DNA of 64,000 nucleotides from Brevipalpus yothersi (lineage: Eukaryota; Arthropoda; Arachnida; Trombidiformes; Tenuipalpidae), in assembly GCA_003956705.1 (NCBI GenBank), contig QZCP01000124.1, forward strand, positions 255,265-319,264, written 5' to 3'. Position numbers and translations under genes: made by a program. Positions 49,244 to 59,425 of this stretch are shown piece after piece. The number at the start of each line of letters is the position of its first letter. Position 1 is the first letter of the stretch. The notes below the pieces were generated by a model, which did not search any database, was not told the origin of the DNA, and worked only from the letters and a program-made list of their open reading frames with translations.

Positions 49244-49720
49244 ATGGGAGATTCGGGAGATGAGCTGCCAAAAGGATGGGAAAAAAGACAGAGTCGATCG
49301 ACAGGTCAAGTGTATTACTTGAATATGTATACTAAGGAGAGTCAATGGGAAAAGCCAACATGTGATGCAAGTACCAAGGATGATGAAAAAATTCGATGTT
49401 CACATCTATTGGTTAAGCATACTGGTAGTCGGAGACCATCTTCATGGCGAGAGGAGACCATTACACGAAGTAAGGAGGAAGCTCGTGAATTGGTCCAACA
49501 GTATCGTGAAATGATTGTTTCCGGACAAAAAACGATCGAAGAATTGGCTTCCGAATTTTCTGATTGTTCATCTGCCAAAAAGAAAGGTGATCTCGGCTAT
49601 TTTACCAAAGGAGCCATGCAAAAAGCTTTCGAGGAAGCAGCTTTCCAATTGCAAGTTGGTGAAATATCTGATCTGGTGGAAAGTGATTCTGGTGTTCATA
49701 TAATCAAGCGTACTGGTTAG
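49244..49720 (+). CDS. PIN1: Peptidyl-prolyl cis/trans isomerase PIN1
   Basis: A single exon of 158 residues; human PIN1 is 163. It binds phospho-Ser/Thr-Pro sites and isomerises the bond. The WW domain has its Trp at 12 and 35 (LPKGWEKR ... ESQWEKP). The parvulin domain begins at IRCSHLLVKHTGSRRPSSWR, with the phosphate-binding Lys58, Arg63 and Arg64. The catalytic Cys is at 108 in SEFSDCSSAKKKGDLGYF, and the fold closes with SDSGVHIIKRTG. All known functional residues are present. The start at 49244 gives the normal MGDSGDELPKGW beginning. The frame is open a few codons further upstream but without a Met. It is divergent from the USP gene and convergent with the RRM-like gene. AATAAA at 50099-50104 is a candidate polyadenylation signal. 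Confidence 0.97.
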   Translation: MGDSGDELPKGWEKRQSRSTGQVYYLNMYTKESQWEKPTCDASTKDDEKIRCSHLLVKHTGSRRPSSWREETITRSKEEARELVQQYREMIVSGQKTIEELASEFSDCSSAKKKGDLGYFTKGAMQKAFEEAAFQLQVGEISDLVESDSGVHIIKRTG

Positions 49721-50400
49721 CATCATTTGATCTTCACCTTTTTTCTCCATCATTTTGTTCCTGTGTTTTTTTTCTCATCTGTACATTGTACTATAAAAGT
49801 TGCCCAAACAAAAAGGATTCGAATTACTGGGGCCAAATAACTCACTTTTTCAGCCCCCCCTGCTCAATCCAAAAGCATTCCTATTTGCTGAACATTGGTT
49901 TTACATTTACAATTTAGAATGACACTTAATCAATTAGTGACTACACTAGCAATCATTTTTGCAGCAATCATGGAAAACACTCGCATTTAGCGCGAGATTA
50001 TCAATTGGAAATGAAAATGGTCTGAATAATCGAATTATGATCTACATTACTAATATACAATAATATTTGTGATCAAAACTTGCTTCGAGGGGATAATCAA
50101 TAAAAAATCAAGTATGATTCCATGTATTATGATTCAAACCGGTGAACTAAACAGTACATCTAGTCTGATTACAAGATTGTGAGATAGAATTCAGGCTACT
50201 GTGAAATCATTCCTATTATTGTAAAGTTTCATCGAAGATTGATTGGTTTGCGTGGCAAGAGATCCCAGTGTGACACAAGATTATAATCGATAAAAGCTAT
50301 TACATATACATTTACAGTGTAGTAATTTGTGAAAGTTTGAATGACTCAGAGAGGAACTTTGGCTGGTCAGTAAAAAAAATTCGTCAATCGTATCAAAATA
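49721..50400. other. Convergent 3' region between PIN1 and the RRM-like gene
   Basis: No gene is recognised. It contains a plus-strand AATAAA at 50099-50104. Confidence 0.55.
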
Positions 50401-51657
50401 TCAATCATCCACTCTATTTGACTCATTGGATGTTGCTCTTATCCTTTCCATTATCTTTCGCAATCCAATCGGTTTGTGTGAAGGCACAGTTGAGCGAGAT
50501 TCACGATTTGTTTGAGGCTCTTGAGGGATCAAATCCTCGATTGTAGATTGTTGTGCTTGGCTTTCGCCATTTTGTAACTGAGGTGAATCTGCATTTGGAC
50601 CAAGGAAGACTCTACGAGCCATTTTGAATGTTGTTTGCTGTTGGGTTAAGATACATTTAGTAAGATGAAAGTTTAAAGTGGTAAAAAGTCGATTGAATAA
50701 GCCTATCATTAAAGCTTACCTGCATGATCTCTTGTTTCTTTGCGTAAGAATCTTTGGGTTGTGCGAGGGAAACTTTCAAGTTCAATGGAGGTTTCTTATC
50801 CAGCATTTCTAGTGCTTTTAAAGCCGACTTGAGATCAGGAACCTCAACAAATCTGAAATAGAATCATTCAAATGAATTAAAATTCTTTTAATTAATATAA
50901 TTAATATTTATCATTCGCAAACTAAACAGCTAGCACACTTACGCCCTTATTATTCCGGTTCCATCAGCCGAAGGGATACACTTGATGTCAAGTGGTTCAA
51001 TTTTGTGCTTCTTAAAAATGCACATTATTCCTGGCTTAAGAGAGAAAAAAGATTATTTATCAGCATCACTAATCATAAACATTCACGTGGTCCACAAAAA
51101 CGATGCCTCAAGAGAGCTTCATCTATAGATAATCACTACAATTGAATTCATTTGAGCAAACATTTTGAAAATTGATCTCTCAAAGTGCCAGAGGTCGAGT
51201 AAGATATGCAATAGATAACCTTGATACTGTTGATTATAATTCGTTATCTGAGATGAAAATTGAGGCTTATGGTCATCTATGTAAATGCATAATAATATTC
51301 TTCAAATTTTTAACCAATCACTTCGTGAATAAGTTTACCTTTTCCAAGCCTTCGGGAATATTGTACACATCAACAGTTATGGGAACATCCTTTTCGCTGC
51401 GGTAAAAAAAATCAATAAGCATCAATCAATCGACACAAAAATCTTAAATTTTCCTGTAAAAATTCATACCCTGGAAGTGGAAGCCGAGATCCTGGTCCAC
51501 TTGCGTAACTGTTGAGGGTAATTTCATCGATCGTTCCGATTGTCGGCCAATCATTAGGATCACCCATTTCATCATCACACTGATCCACTCCACTCTTTGC
51601 ATCCTCAAGTTTACCCACTCCCAAATCCTCCACAACTCCAATACGTTCACCGTCCAT
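50401..51657 (-). CDS. Five-exon RRM-like protein of unknown role
   Basis: Minus-strand exons 51657-51470, 51396-51339, 51034-50943, 50852-50720 and 50637-50401 join cleanly (phases 2, 0, 2, 0) into about 235 residues. The middle (about 60-165) looks like an RNA recognition motif: a first strand in VPITVDVYNIPEGLEK, a helix, then DIKCIPSADGTGIIRAFVEV with the RNP1-like strand, the helix LKSALKALEMLD, and a last strand LNLKVSLAQP. The N-terminus is acidic. The C-terminus is Gln/Ser-rich and ends in a short basic helix (GLRKIMERIR). I do not recognise the exact family. RRM plus Tudor combinations exist in piRNA factors, and a MYND-Tudor gene lies 3 kb away, but a link is only a guess. All splice sites are GT..AG. 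The start is 390 bases from the DMAP1 start. Confidence 0.72.
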
Positions 51658-52046
51658 TAATCACTGAACAATAATCGCAATTAAATAATAAAAAATTTTT
51701 CCACACACATAAAAAATTCAGTAACGATGATGCGAGAATCGAAATTTTGCAAAATTTTGATCATCGAAAAACGAAAACTCAAAGTTTTTAATCTACACAA
51801 TTTAAATTTGCGCCATCTGATGTTTGAATTTTTCCCTTGTGGAAAGTAGTGTCCTCTGGTGATGAGTTTGTCTCGAATGACAACAAAAAACGTGGAATGT
51901 TGATGAAAAATTGAATTTTGTATTGTTTTGATTTGATTTTTTTGTCATTTTATTGATTGGAAAATCTGTTGGATCACTATTCATCAATCAATTGATTGAT
52001 CAATCAAATTGTCCGTGCGTGCCTTGCCCATCGAAACGGTACCACC
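51658..52046. other. Divergent upstream region of the RRM-like gene and DMAP1
   Basis: A 389-base gap between head-to-head start codons, a probable shared promoter. No further features are recognised. Confidence 0.5.
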
Positions 52047-53670
52047 ATGAGTGATGTGTGGGATATACTTGAAATGGGCGGCTCGGTGCCAGCCGCTCGT
52101 GAAACAGAATCTGAGGTGAAGATGAATCTTTTGAAACGAAAAAGGATGACCGATGAGAATAAAGCCAAAGAGGATCATATTTTTAGTAAAAAAGAAAGAA
52201 ATCAACGAAAACCGGAAGGAATGAGTAGAGAATTGTTTGCACTCTTGGCTGGTGACAATAAAGATAGTGCGCCACTGATATCGAGTGATTTTAGTCCAGC
52301 AGGCAATCTGACTGGAGGATATAAACAAGTTAAAGCTAAACTTGGTCTGAAAAAAGTCCGAAAATGGAAATGGATGCCCTTTCAGAATCCTGGACGTACG
52401 GATGGTTTCATGTTGAACCATTGGAGACGTGTTGGCGAGGAAGGTAGAGAGTATCAATTTGCAAGATTTGCAACAGTAAGTTGAAATTTTTCGGCACTTT
52501 TTTATTGTCAATGTTCTCACAGATCGTTTCTTTTACAGAAAGTAGCCATTCCCGCGTATAATGATGTCGAATATCAACAACTTCTCAATATTGATAATTG
52601 GACGAAAGGAGAAACTGATCATCTGTTCTCTTTGTGTAGACGATTTGATCTCAGATTTATTGTGATCCAAGATAGATGGGATAAGATTAACTTTCCGACT
52701 CCAAGGACAGTGGAAGATCTTAAGGAGCGTTACTACTCTGTAGTCAATATTCTAACCGAAGCTCGAACTCCGCCAGGACAAGAGCTTAAAATAAAGTATT
52801 TTGATGCTGATCACGAAAGAAGACGCAAAGAGCAGCTTACCAAATTGTACGATAGAACATCTGATCAAGTTGAAGAAGAGCAAAAACTCTTGGAAGAATT
52901 ACGACGCATAGAAATGAGAAAGAAGGAAAGAGAGAAGAAAACTCAAGATCTTCAAAAACTCATCACTGCAGCTGATAAAAGTGCAGATAGACCGGATGTC
53001 CCAGCCAACAAACAGGGTATTTATTTGAATTCATTATTAACTTATCAAAATATTATTATCTTGTTTCCGTTGTTTTTTCTCAATAGGACCTGGTAGGCAT
53101 GGTCCAGGCAGAGGGAGGAAAAGAAACTCTCAGCTTTACAAAAATGTGTTCGCCCGTAATAGTGATATATCTTCATCTCCAAACGCCTCTGCTCTTCTCG
53201 AATCAGTGGGAATCAAATTCCCGGATGTTAAATCAAGTGGTGTTGGTCTTCGTTCACAGAAGATGAAGCTTCCAGGATCTGTAGGAACGAAGAAGTCAAA
53301 AGCTATTGAACAATTATTAGTCGAATTGAATGTTGACTTGAAACCAATGCCAACCGAAGAAATATGTCAACATTTCAATGAGCTTAGATCTGATATGGTA
53401 CTTCTCTATGAGCTCAAAATGGCATTAGCTTCTTCTGAATTTGAGCTACAGACTCTCAAACATCAATACGAGGCTCTCCAAGGTAAAACTGGAGGACTAG
53501 ATGGGACATTATTCGGTGACCCTCATGGTTTTGGCTCCACGAGACCTATGGGCTCTGAGACACCCAAGAAGACAATTTCTGAAGTGATTGATGTTGAGTC
53601 TCCGGGTTCACGTAAAAGGAAGGCAGCTCTAGAACAAGGAAACCTCTTGAGAAAGCTTAAAAAGACCTAG
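52047..53670 (+). CDS. DMAP1: DNMT1-associated protein 1 (DMAP1), NuA4/TIP60 and SRCAP subunit
   Basis: Three exons: 52047-52475, 52539-53016 and 53087-53670 (phases 0 and 1), giving 496 residues; human DMAP1 is 467. The protein is a shared subunit of the TIP60/NuA4 acetyltransferase and SRCAP/SWR1 remodeller, where it helps dock chromatin. It starts with the family's MSDVWDILE and continues with KPEGMSRELFALL and KWKWMPFQNPGRTDGFMLNHW. The SANT/Myb-like domain (about 150-205) has DNWTKGETDHLFSLCRRFDLRF and VEDLKERYYSV. A Glu/Lys-rich helix follows at about 240-290. The C-terminal part has QLLVELNVDLKPMPTEEICQHF and FELQTLKHQYEAL, as in the DMAP1 C-terminal domain. The ATG sits in a good ACCACC context. 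Confidence 0.96.
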
Positions 53671-54742
53671 TTTATTTATATAAGTGATAAGTGTATATTA
53701 CTCACCAAAATTTTGATACAAGTCATGTTTTTTTTCGTCTCAACTTGTGCCCTTAGGGTGAAAGATGAGAAATGAATCATCACTCATTATCACATTGTAA
53801 ATTAAACATCATCAAAATCTCATTTTCGAGAGCTAGCTGGTCATTTTTTTTCTTATCTTATCTCAAAATAAATCAATCCAAAGAAACAAGAAACCTCTTG
53901 CACTACAGTACATCTTATCTGAACTCTCTGACAACTTGTGAGAGGAAAAAGATCTTTTTGGCAGCAAGCAGATCTCCTCAAATTAAATCTCATTTCACTG
54001 ACTAGCATGAACCGTATTGCAAATCTAACCTCAGCAGCTCGAGTCCAGTACCCTCAGTTAGTCCAGCTCTTCCGATCAGATTTCATATTTCTATCCCGTG
54101 CTAGTCGAACTGAGTGTGTTTCGAGGGCAATTAATGAGATGTGCTCAAAGGATCAAAAGCATAATTCTTGCCCTTTGCTCAGACAAAAATCATACAAATG
54201 CCAAAGAAGATCCTTAAAATTGATTCCTTGATTGTTTCGATTCACTGCTTGAAATCTGGGTCTTCATCTCTTGTGTAGCAGACAAAAACTTCCAACTCTC
54301 ATCATTTTGATGATCAACTTGACGAAAATTTTCGGCCAAAATTTCGTCATTTTCACATAGATCCCCACCAGAGGACTCTGTTTGGGCGGAGCTTAGATTC
54401 TTCGGATTCTTGGAAAAGATAAGAAAAAAAGAAGAGAATCTCTTCAAGATTTTTCTTCGTTCCTTTCTCGAAAAGAAAAACGCTTCTCGAGGTTGATTTT
54501 CGTTGATTTAGTTTCATCATCTCTTCTTACAGTGAAATCAAATAAACTGTGTCAAGAATTGTAACAAACAATATTTAATAAAGCATTTGATAGTGTCATT
54601 CTCGTACGAGATTGTCATCTCTCGCTTTCTCCCTCTCTCTCTGTTATTGGTAGTGTGTATCCCAATCGTTGTCTGACCTTGTGTGTTCGCTGACTTACTG
54701 TGTTCCCATTGATTGGCTTTTCATTTCATCATCTCATCTTTC
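53671..54742. other. Intergenic region between DMAP1 and the MYND-Tudor gene
   Basis: It probably holds the DMAP1 3' UTR (AATAAA near 53866) and the 5' UTR of the MYND-Tudor gene. Two overlapping short frames (54007-54231 plus; 54214-54447 minus) have fairly protein-like composition but match nothing I know. Confidence 0.5.
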
Positions 54743-57643
54743 ATGATGCCATCTGAACTTAATCAAAATTTAAAATACTTCAATAGACCTGATTTTGTGG
54801 AGAAACTGATACGTGTTCTTCCCAATGAATCGGTCCAATGTCCCACCTGTACTCATGAGCCTGACATTGAACATGTCCACTACTTAGTTGACGAAGGCAG
54901 ACTCTCTTCAATTGGTGACATTCCACAATTGAAATTAGCTCAATGTAGCGTGTGTGGGAAAAGTGGTGGCCGATTGTATACTTGCTCAGATTGCAATAAA
55001 AATGACCTGTATTGTGGTAAGAAATGTCAAAAGGACGCTTACCCTAAACACTCCTCATCTTGTGGCAGCTCACCGGTTACTCATGAGACATTCCAAAAAT
55101 CAAATGGAACTCCACGCAACTTCGGTATTGATGATCCTTCGCCCAACATCATCTCTCCTCCCACCAATCGAAATATGGTTCCCAGGCAAGTAGAGTTGAA
55201 TCGCCGAATTCAAGGTGATACTATTGACAATGGTGCGCTTGGTGTTGAGTTCATTTCAACTAAACCGCAGATGACTATAACCATTGGAAATCTGAGCGCT
55301 TCTAAAAATGATAAGCTGCCTCCAAAGCCCACCGAAAAACATGCATCCACAGATCAGGTCAAGCCCCTGAGTGCCATCGTAATTCCTCCCCCAGAAGATC
55401 TCAAAGAAGGTAGTGCTATTGTTGTCAGTAGTTTTGAGAGTCCCGATGTATTATTTGTACAGAATAGTCTCCACGTTGATGCAATTGCTGATCTGACCAG
55501 CCAATTGACAGAAATGATTGGAGAACCGAAGCTGTGGCCAGAAGTTGACCAGCTACGAGTAGGAAACTTTTGTGCTGCACTCTTCAACGAAGATGAACAA
55601 TGGTATCGAGCTCGTGTACTCAAAATCGATCAAGCTAAGGCCCTATTCACTGTTGAATTCAGTGACTACGGTAATGTAGGGGAAGTTCGAGCATTCGAGA
55701 TTCAGCCTCTGCCCCTCAAGTTCAGTCAGATTCCTCTTTATGCTTACTCATGCTCTTTACCATCGCTGAAGCCGGTTTCTGGCGATGTATGGCCTGAAAA
55801 TGTTGATGAAGTAGTTAACAATATGTTGTCAAGATATGTTTTGGATCGTGTTAGGGTCATCTCCAAGGAGGGTGGAAGATACACTATCGATATTACGGAC
55901 AAATCTTCGAGAGTTTCTCTTGTTGAAGAGCTGATTAAGGCAAAGATTGCATCGAAGATCTCAGACTTGGATGACTCATTGGTTGAAGAGTGCCCAAAAG
56001 TTGAAGCTGAAGTTGCTCCTTCAATTATGCCAAAAAAACCTGTGGTCACGAAAAGCCCCACCCCTAGCCCAACTCCTTCTCCCCAGCCTCTCCCAGTTGC
56101 CAAAGAGGATTCCACTCCTCCTGAGACCCAGCCGCTTCCAAAAAAAGAGCAGGTCGAAGTCTCTGTTCAACCCGTTGAAAAAGTAAAGCCTTGTGATAAT
56201 CCATCTTCCTCCAAATCATCTGGAATGTCTCTTCGTAAACAATTAGCCAAGAAGGCTGCTGTGCCTACTAGTATTCCATCGGTCTTGGAGCACTTGAAAA
56301 AGGATCGATTGATCAGTGGATTTGTTCATCTCTCTTCCAATCCAAAAGCTTGCGAGTACTTTGTTCTGTTTCAACAGGAAAATCTTGAACGATTGTGTGA
56401 TCTTCAACAAATCGCCCTCGAGAAAAATCCTGAAAATCCGCCAGTCAAACAGGGCGATATTGTCTCAGTCAATTCATCAGTTGATGAAGAACCTTATAGA
56501 GGTGAGGTTGTTGAAGTGTTCGACGATGGGAAAATCCGTGTTCTTCTGATTGATCATGGATTCGTGGACATTGTTGACAAATGGTGTAAAATTGAAGATG
56601 AGCTTTTGAAGATTCCAACTCTTGTCCTTTTAATGAGGGGAACTGATGATGTCCCAGAATTCCTGCATAAGTATTTGGAAAAGGAAATAGCTACCAGTGA
56701 GCCCGATCCAGTTGAGATGATATTCAAGTTGGTTGAAGTGAATGATGGACGAGCTAGAGCTAAGGGTTATGTGAAAGGTCATGAGAGGAAAGTAGGGACA
56801 TTTGAACTCCTTTCGCTAGAAAAGTATCGAGAATATATCCTTGATCGCTCGAAATTGAAATCTTCTGCTTCCACTGAGAGTAGTGATTCAGCCTCTGATC
56901 CTACAAGTGAGATGAAGAAACCTCATGTTGCCGAACCAGTGAAGACCATTGTAGAGGCTCCAAAGACCGTTGTGGAACCTAAAAAAACTATCGTTGAACC
57001 TCAGATAACTACTATCGCACCTGCAAAGACCGTCGTTGAGCCTCCAAAGAGCGTTGTCGAACCTAAAAAAGCTGTTGTTGAACCGCTTAAAACCGTTGTT
57101 GAGCCTAAGATCGATCAGGATTGTCAACCAAAAACCTTCGACGATCTCAAACATCTCATTCAATACGAACAGCTCAGCATTAAGAATGGTGTTCCTATCA
57201 ATCAAATTCCCAATACTCCAACTTTGTTTCTCATAGGGAAGTCAGAAGCTTTGGAGGCTATAAGTGACATAGCTTCAAAGCAGAAACCTCCCGAACTAGA
57301 ACATGTTGTTTCTGGGACTTTCGCCTTTTGTCTCTCTGATGATGAGCTTAACCGCTGTCTTATCATAGATACTCCCAAACAAGGCAAAGCTCTGGTCTAT
57401 TTCTTGGATTACGGAGGTTCGGTAGAAGAAGTGTCATCATCAACTCTCTTTGTCATCGATGAAGAGATCCTACCCAATAAAATTCCTGCCCAAGCAATCC
57501 GCTGTGATGTGGTTAATTGGAAAGAAATTGCTGATTTTCAACGTAAAATTGAAAAAAAAATAGAAGGTAGCAGAAGGATCAAGTTCGAAATCGAATCGAG
57601 AATGGAAGATGGATCTTACAAAATAAAAATGGCTGATAAATGA
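54743..57643 (+). CDS. TDRD1-like protein with MYND zinc finger and three Tudor domains
   Basis: A single long exon of 966 residues from the first ATG (54743; a second Met follows at once). The MYND zinc finger lies at about 68-105: CSVCGK, then YTCSDCNKNDLYC, CQKD and the closing His/Cys pair. Tudor 1 (about 264-335) has NEDEQWYRARVL and VEFSDYGN. Tudor 2 (about 565-630) has EEPYRGEVVEV and VLLIDHGFVD. Tudor 3 (about 850-915) has VSGTFAFCLSDDELNRCLII and VYFLDYGG. Pro/Lys-rich linkers separate them, including a degenerate repeat of KTVVEP-type units at about 730-790. MYND plus several extended Tudor domains is the layout of TDRD1 and insect Vreteno-like proteins, which bind dimethylarginine on Piwi proteins in germ granules. 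Tudor 1 has the best aromatic cage. The exact orthologue and the Piwi link are inference. AATAAA at 57784-57789 follows. Confidence 0.85.
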   Translation: MMPSELNQNLKYFNRPDFVEKLIRVLPNESVQCPTCTHEPDIEHVHYLVDEGRLSSIGDIPQLKLAQCSVCGKSGGRLYTCSDCNKNDLYCGKKCQKDAYPKHSSSCGSSPVTHETFQKSNGTPRNFGIDDPSPNIISPPTNRNMVPRQVELNRRIQGDTIDNGALGVEFISTKPQMTITIGNLSASKNDKLPPKPTEKHASTDQVKPLSAIVIPPPEDLKEGSAIVVSSFESPDVLFVQNSLHVDAIADLTSQLTEMIGEPKLWPEVDQLRVGNFCAALFNEDEQWYRARVLKIDQAKALFTVEFSDYGNVGEVRAFEIQPLPLKFSQIPLYAYSCSLPSLKPVSGDVWPENVDEVVNNMLSRYVLDRVRVISKEGGRYTIDITDKSSRVSLVEELIKAKIASKISDLDDSLVEECPKVEAEVAPSIMPKKPVVTKSPTPSPTPSPQPLPVAKEDSTPPETQPLPKKEQVEVSVQPVEKVKPCDNPSSSKSSGMSLRKQLAKKAAVPTSIPSVLEHLKKDRLISGFVHLSSNPKACEYFVLFQQENLERLCDLQQIALEKNPENPPVKQGDIVSVNSSVDEEPYRGEVVEVFDDGKIRVLLIDHGFVDIVDKWCKIEDELLKIPTLVLLMRGTDDVPEFLHKYLEKEIATSEPDPVEMIFKLVEVNDGRARAKGYVKGHERKVGTFELLSLEKYREYILDRSKLKSSASTESSDSASDPTSEMKKPHVAEPVKTIVEAPKTVVEPKKTIVEPQITTIAPAKTVVEPPKSVVEPKKAVVEPLKTVVEPKIDQDCQPKTFDDLKHLIQYEQLSIKNGVPINQIPNTPTLFLIGKSEALEAISDIASKQKPPELEHVVSGTFAFCLSDDELNRCLIIDTPKQGKALVYFLDYGGSVEEVSSSTLFVIDEEILPNKIPAQAIRCDVVNWKEIADFQRKIEKKIEGSRRIKFEIESRMEDGSYKIKMADK
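56930..57112 (+). repeat. Coding repeat of KTVVEP-like units in the MYND-Tudor gene
   Basis: Roughly eight imperfect units of 6-9 residues, each built around VVEP, VEP or VEA preceded by a Lys-Thr/Ala/Ser (for example KTVVEPKK and KSVVEPKK). They sit in the linker between Tudor 2 and Tudor 3. This looks like recent tandem expansion. Confidence 0.8.
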
Positions 57644-57783
57644 ACTCAACAATGTTCTCTTTCATCACAACTTTTGGCGCAAGATAGCTTTTACTTGATA
57701 TCTCATAACAACGAGTGGTTCGTCCACAATTATCCATTTTACTTTCCTTTGACAATCTATCCACCTATAGAAATTACATGAAG

Positions 57784-57789
57784 AATAAA
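57784..57789 (+). other. AATAAA polyadenylation signal of the MYND-Tudor gene
   Basis: A canonical hexamer 141 bases after the stop codon at 57643; no other hexamer is nearer downstream that I noticed. Confidence 0.5.
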
Positions 57790-58789
57790 CTGTTTCCAAT
57801 TTTGAATCATTTTCTCTTCCACTATATGCGTATTTTTTCTCCTATTTCTTCTTCCATATGTTCGATTGCATCCAAAGGATGAGTTGATTGAATCTTTCGT
57901 GATAAAAAAATTATCACCAGAAAGATTGTAGCAATTTTGTTCCCCAATCAGAGGCAACTGTTATGATCTTTTTACTGAGAACTTCAAGTGTAAGATGCAG
58001 CTATAGCGTGTGACAAACTTGATATTCGTTGATGAGTCAAATACAAGCTTCATCTTGGATGTCCTTCATTTTGCTACTCCAACTTAAACTAGTAAGTTAA
58101 GCGAACAGTCAAGCTTATCAGTCTCAGAGTTTTTGCTCGTAAATCAATCGGTTATTCATCCTCTTAAGGAATGTGACTCATTATGATCACACATAGTTAC
58201 GCAGTGATATCAGTAAGACGATTTTTAGCTAGCAATGGTTGTTCATATTATGGCTCAACTGAGAGCAAGTCAGAGGCTCTTTGATAAAGCCTAAAGAACT
58301 TCTTGATTGGCCATTAACTCATCAAGATGAGTTCGAGCTCATCGAGGAAACACCAGTCATGTACCCATTTGAGTTCCCTATTATCCTTGAAAATTTGCTC
58401 TATAAACATATTAATTAGCATGAACTCTCATTAAAAAAATCATAAAATCATCTGAACTGATCAAAATTTTACCAACCAATAAAATTATTCATTACAGCCC
58501 CTGGGTTTATTTTCGCTTTGATCTCTACCCCATAATAGCTTCAAATAAGTACAATGACATTCGAACAAAAATTATGTAATCACTTTCCTTCTCTCCCTCT
58601 TTCTCTCTTCTTCTCTCTTTCTTTCTTTCTTTCTCAAGTCTTTTCCATAAGTTTCCTCTTACTTCGTGTTTATTAAGACTATCGAAAGGTGGTCTAGAAA
58701 CAGTTCGAATTTGTTTTCTCGATTGAGCACAGCACAATAGGAGCAAAAACTTTCATTCAATTTGTAGACCAACGTTCATCACTTGAGGT
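57790..58789. other. Intergenic region upstream of the histidine-rich gene
   Basis: About 1 kb with no recognised gene. Low-complexity CTTT-rich sequence lies at about 58585-58635. Confidence 0.55.
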
Positions 58790-59425
58790 ATGAATTCCTC
58801 AAAGTATTTTGCTTGCTTGTTCTTCTCGTCATTACTTTTAGGTAAGTTGGTTTCTGATCAATTCGTAATCCATATCCATTATTTTTTTCTCATTTTCATT
58901 TCGTTTCATTTTTTATCAGCTACCTCTTCTATTCCAATGGATTTTGGATGGGGTCATGGGCATCATCATCACCATCCCCATCACCCGGAACCACATTTTT
59001 TTATCATGAAAGAGGTTCCTAAGGTCGAGATCAAACTTTGGGAGTGCAAAGAGAAGCGTAAGTTTATTTTCCCAAGAAATTTTGATCCAAACGACAAACT
59101 ATCTAGCTTAGAACGAAAATCATATGAAGTTTGTCGTGATTACTGTTATCTGTTCATCCATATTTCTCCATCATTATCCCTCAAGCCCGCAGTATACTAT
59201 GACCTCATTAATCATTTAGAAAATACTCAATTGCCTAATATTGAAATTGAATATTGAACTGAAATTGGTTAATTTATTTTGTCCACAGATGAGCATCCTC
59301 ACCCACCTCATCATCCCCCTCACCACCCCCCACCGCACCCCCCACATCATCCCCCTCCTCATCATCATCCACATCATCATCATGAAGCATGGGAACTAGC
59401 GAAAGAAATTTTGCATATTCACTAG
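58790..59425 (+). CDS. Small secreted histidine/proline-rich protein, orphan
   Basis: Three exons, 58790-58841, 58920-59057 and 59289-59425, with GTAAGT donors, CAG acceptors and phases 1 and 1, giving about 108 residues. A signal peptide covers about 1-19 (KYFACLFFSSLLL, then Ala-Thr-Ser). The mature protein opens with GWGHG and a His/Pro cluster, passes through a charged stretch (MKEVPKVEIKLWECKEK), then a second, longer cluster of PPHH and HHHP units encoded by exon 3. It ends in a short amphipathic helix (EAWELAKEILHIH). I know no family for it. Dense His suggests metal binding, but that is inference. If intron 2 is retained, the frame stays open for 66 more codons with a Cys-rich segment (VCRDYC) and no His cluster. 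Such proteins can be cuticle, gut or salivary products. Confidence 0.6.

Noticed and set aside
53938..54231. Possible coding frame after DMAP1
   Set aside because: DMAP1 already ends with its normal C-terminus; the frame has no homologue that I know.
54007..54447. Two overlapping short frames on opposite strands with protein-like composition
   Set aside because: No family match, no flanking exon in phase, and they conflict with each other.
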